Shown piece by piece: positions 63,602 through 64,000 of a DNA stretch of 64,000 nt; within the stretch, counting starts at the first letter, position 1; each line of letters begins with the position of its first letter. The stretch spans positions 62,001 through 126,000 of the forward strand of contig NZ_JABMCB010000185.1 of NCBI RefSeq assembly GCF_013359935.1, read 5' to 3'. The translations under genes were made by a program, and so were the position numbers. This DNA comes from Paenibacillus xylanilyticus (lineage in GTDB: Bacteria; Bacillota; Bacilli; Paenibacillales; Paenibacillaceae). The notes below the pieces were generated by a model. It worked only from the letters and a program-made list of their open reading frames with translations, did no database searches and had not been told where the DNA came from.

Positions 63602-64000
63602 ATGAAAGGGGATAATCACGTGTTGAAGAGTAATAAAAAAGGGATCATGCTTTTAATTACGATTATGATCATGTCCATGTGGCTGGCCGCATGTGGAACG
63701 AAGTCCGCAGACAACGGAACAGCAGCAGGAGAGACCAATACAACAACGGAGACAGAGACACAGACAGAAGCACCAGCAGAACGAACAGTCAAAGATGCAC
63801 AGGGTCATGATGTGACGATTCCAGCTAATCCGCAGCGTGTCATTGCTTCCTATCTAGAAGATCATCTGGTAACACTCGGCGTTAAGCCGGCTGCTCAGTG
63901 GTCAGCCCGTGATGGCAGCAGTGTGCAGGATTATCTTCAAGAAAATCTGAATGGAATTCCTACAATTGCAAGCGAACTTCCTTTTGAAGCCATGGCCAGC
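63602..64000 (+). CDS. iron-siderophore ABC transporter binding lipoprotein, N-terminal part
   Basis: The frame is open to the window end (133 codons). It has a signal sequence with lipobox WLAAC, a Thr/Glu-rich linker, then VTIPANPQRVIASYLEDHLV, the start of a FepB/FhuD-type binding domain. It is a paralog of the 17.4-kb lipoprotein, with the same spacing of signal, linker and domain. ATG 63602 follows AGAGGTG; a GTG at 63620 with AAAGGGG is the alternative. The Fur box predicts iron repression. Permease genes may lie beyond the window. Confidence 0.88.
   Translation, partial: MKGDNHVLKSNKKGIMLLITIMIMSMWLAACGTKSADNGTAAGETNTTTETETQTEAPAERTVKDAQGHDVTIPANPQRVIASYLEDHLVTLGVKPAAQWSARDGSSVQDYLQENLNGIPTIASELPFEAMAS

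Noticed and set aside
1..64000. CRISPR arrays, phage modules, insertion sequences, rRNA or tRNA genes.
   Set aside because: No regularly spaced repeats, transposase or integrase motifs, or structural-RNA sequences were seen on reading either strand.

Overview
The window looks like a chromosomal segment of a Paenibacillus-type, spore-forming Firmicute. The evidence is the carbohydrate ABC transporters paired with YesM/YesN-style two-component systems, the spore-coat transglutaminase Tgl, LtaS, strong AAAGGAGG ribosome binding sites, frequent TTG and GTG starts, Fur boxes, and catabolite-repression (cre-like) sites. No rRNA, tRNA, CRISPR array, prophage or insertion sequence was seen. This is ordinary core and accessory chromosome with metabolic islands.

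Layout. 1-8.7 kb (minus strand): a sugar-uptake locus with an oxidoreductase, sensor kinase, AraC-type response regulator, two permeases, a solute-binding lipoprotein interrupted by an in-frame TGA, and the start of an MGH1-like glycoside hydrolase. 8.8-10.8 kb: a cupin/AraC regulator convergent with a GH43-like beta-propeller hydrolase. 11.1-17.3 kb: a tight eight-gene plus-strand cluster (RidA, GNAT, APH-like kinase, 726-aa methyltransferase, histidine phosphatase, DinB, DEDDh exonuclease, broken small ORF). 17.4-20.2 kb: a Fur-boxed siderophore-binding lipoprotein followed by a regulator that fuses AraC to a related binding domain. 20.4-30.7 kb: VOC protein, a PPDK-like protein lacking its phosphohistidine domain, LtaS-type synthase, LLM oxidoreductase, a phosphoesterase that probably starts at ATT, a 2Fe-2S protein, Mn-pyrophosphatase, an IF-3 paralog and Tgl. 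30.9-38.7 kb: hybrid PAS kinase, a standalone KhtT-like N-domain, DUF3153 lipoprotein, a 30-aa membrane microprotein, PepF-like peptidase and Fe-alcohol dehydrogenase. 39.2-44.3 kb: glgC-glgD-glgP. 44.5-52.6 kb: AraC/GyrI regulator, VanZ, two GH13 glucosidases, a UPF0173 hydrolase and the treA-treP trehalose unit. 52.8-63.4 kb: a mixed set including AbrB-family and MFS transporters, an O-methyltransferase divergent from a LysR gene, a small alarmone synthetase, a Bcr/CflA pump and a Gly/Pro-rich surface-type protein. The window ends inside a second Fur-boxed siderophore-binding lipoprotein.

The most interesting non-coding signal is a structured element present twice, upstream of ppaC (about 28.0 kb) and of glgP (about 41.7 kb). 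Both copies are in the sense orientation, fold into the same long hairpin, and show compensatory base changes. Other points for follow-up are the PPDK-like protein without a phosphohistidine domain, the divergent IF-3 paralog, the eight-gene modification cluster, the ATT start codon, and a coupled leader ORF in front of the AbrB-family gene.
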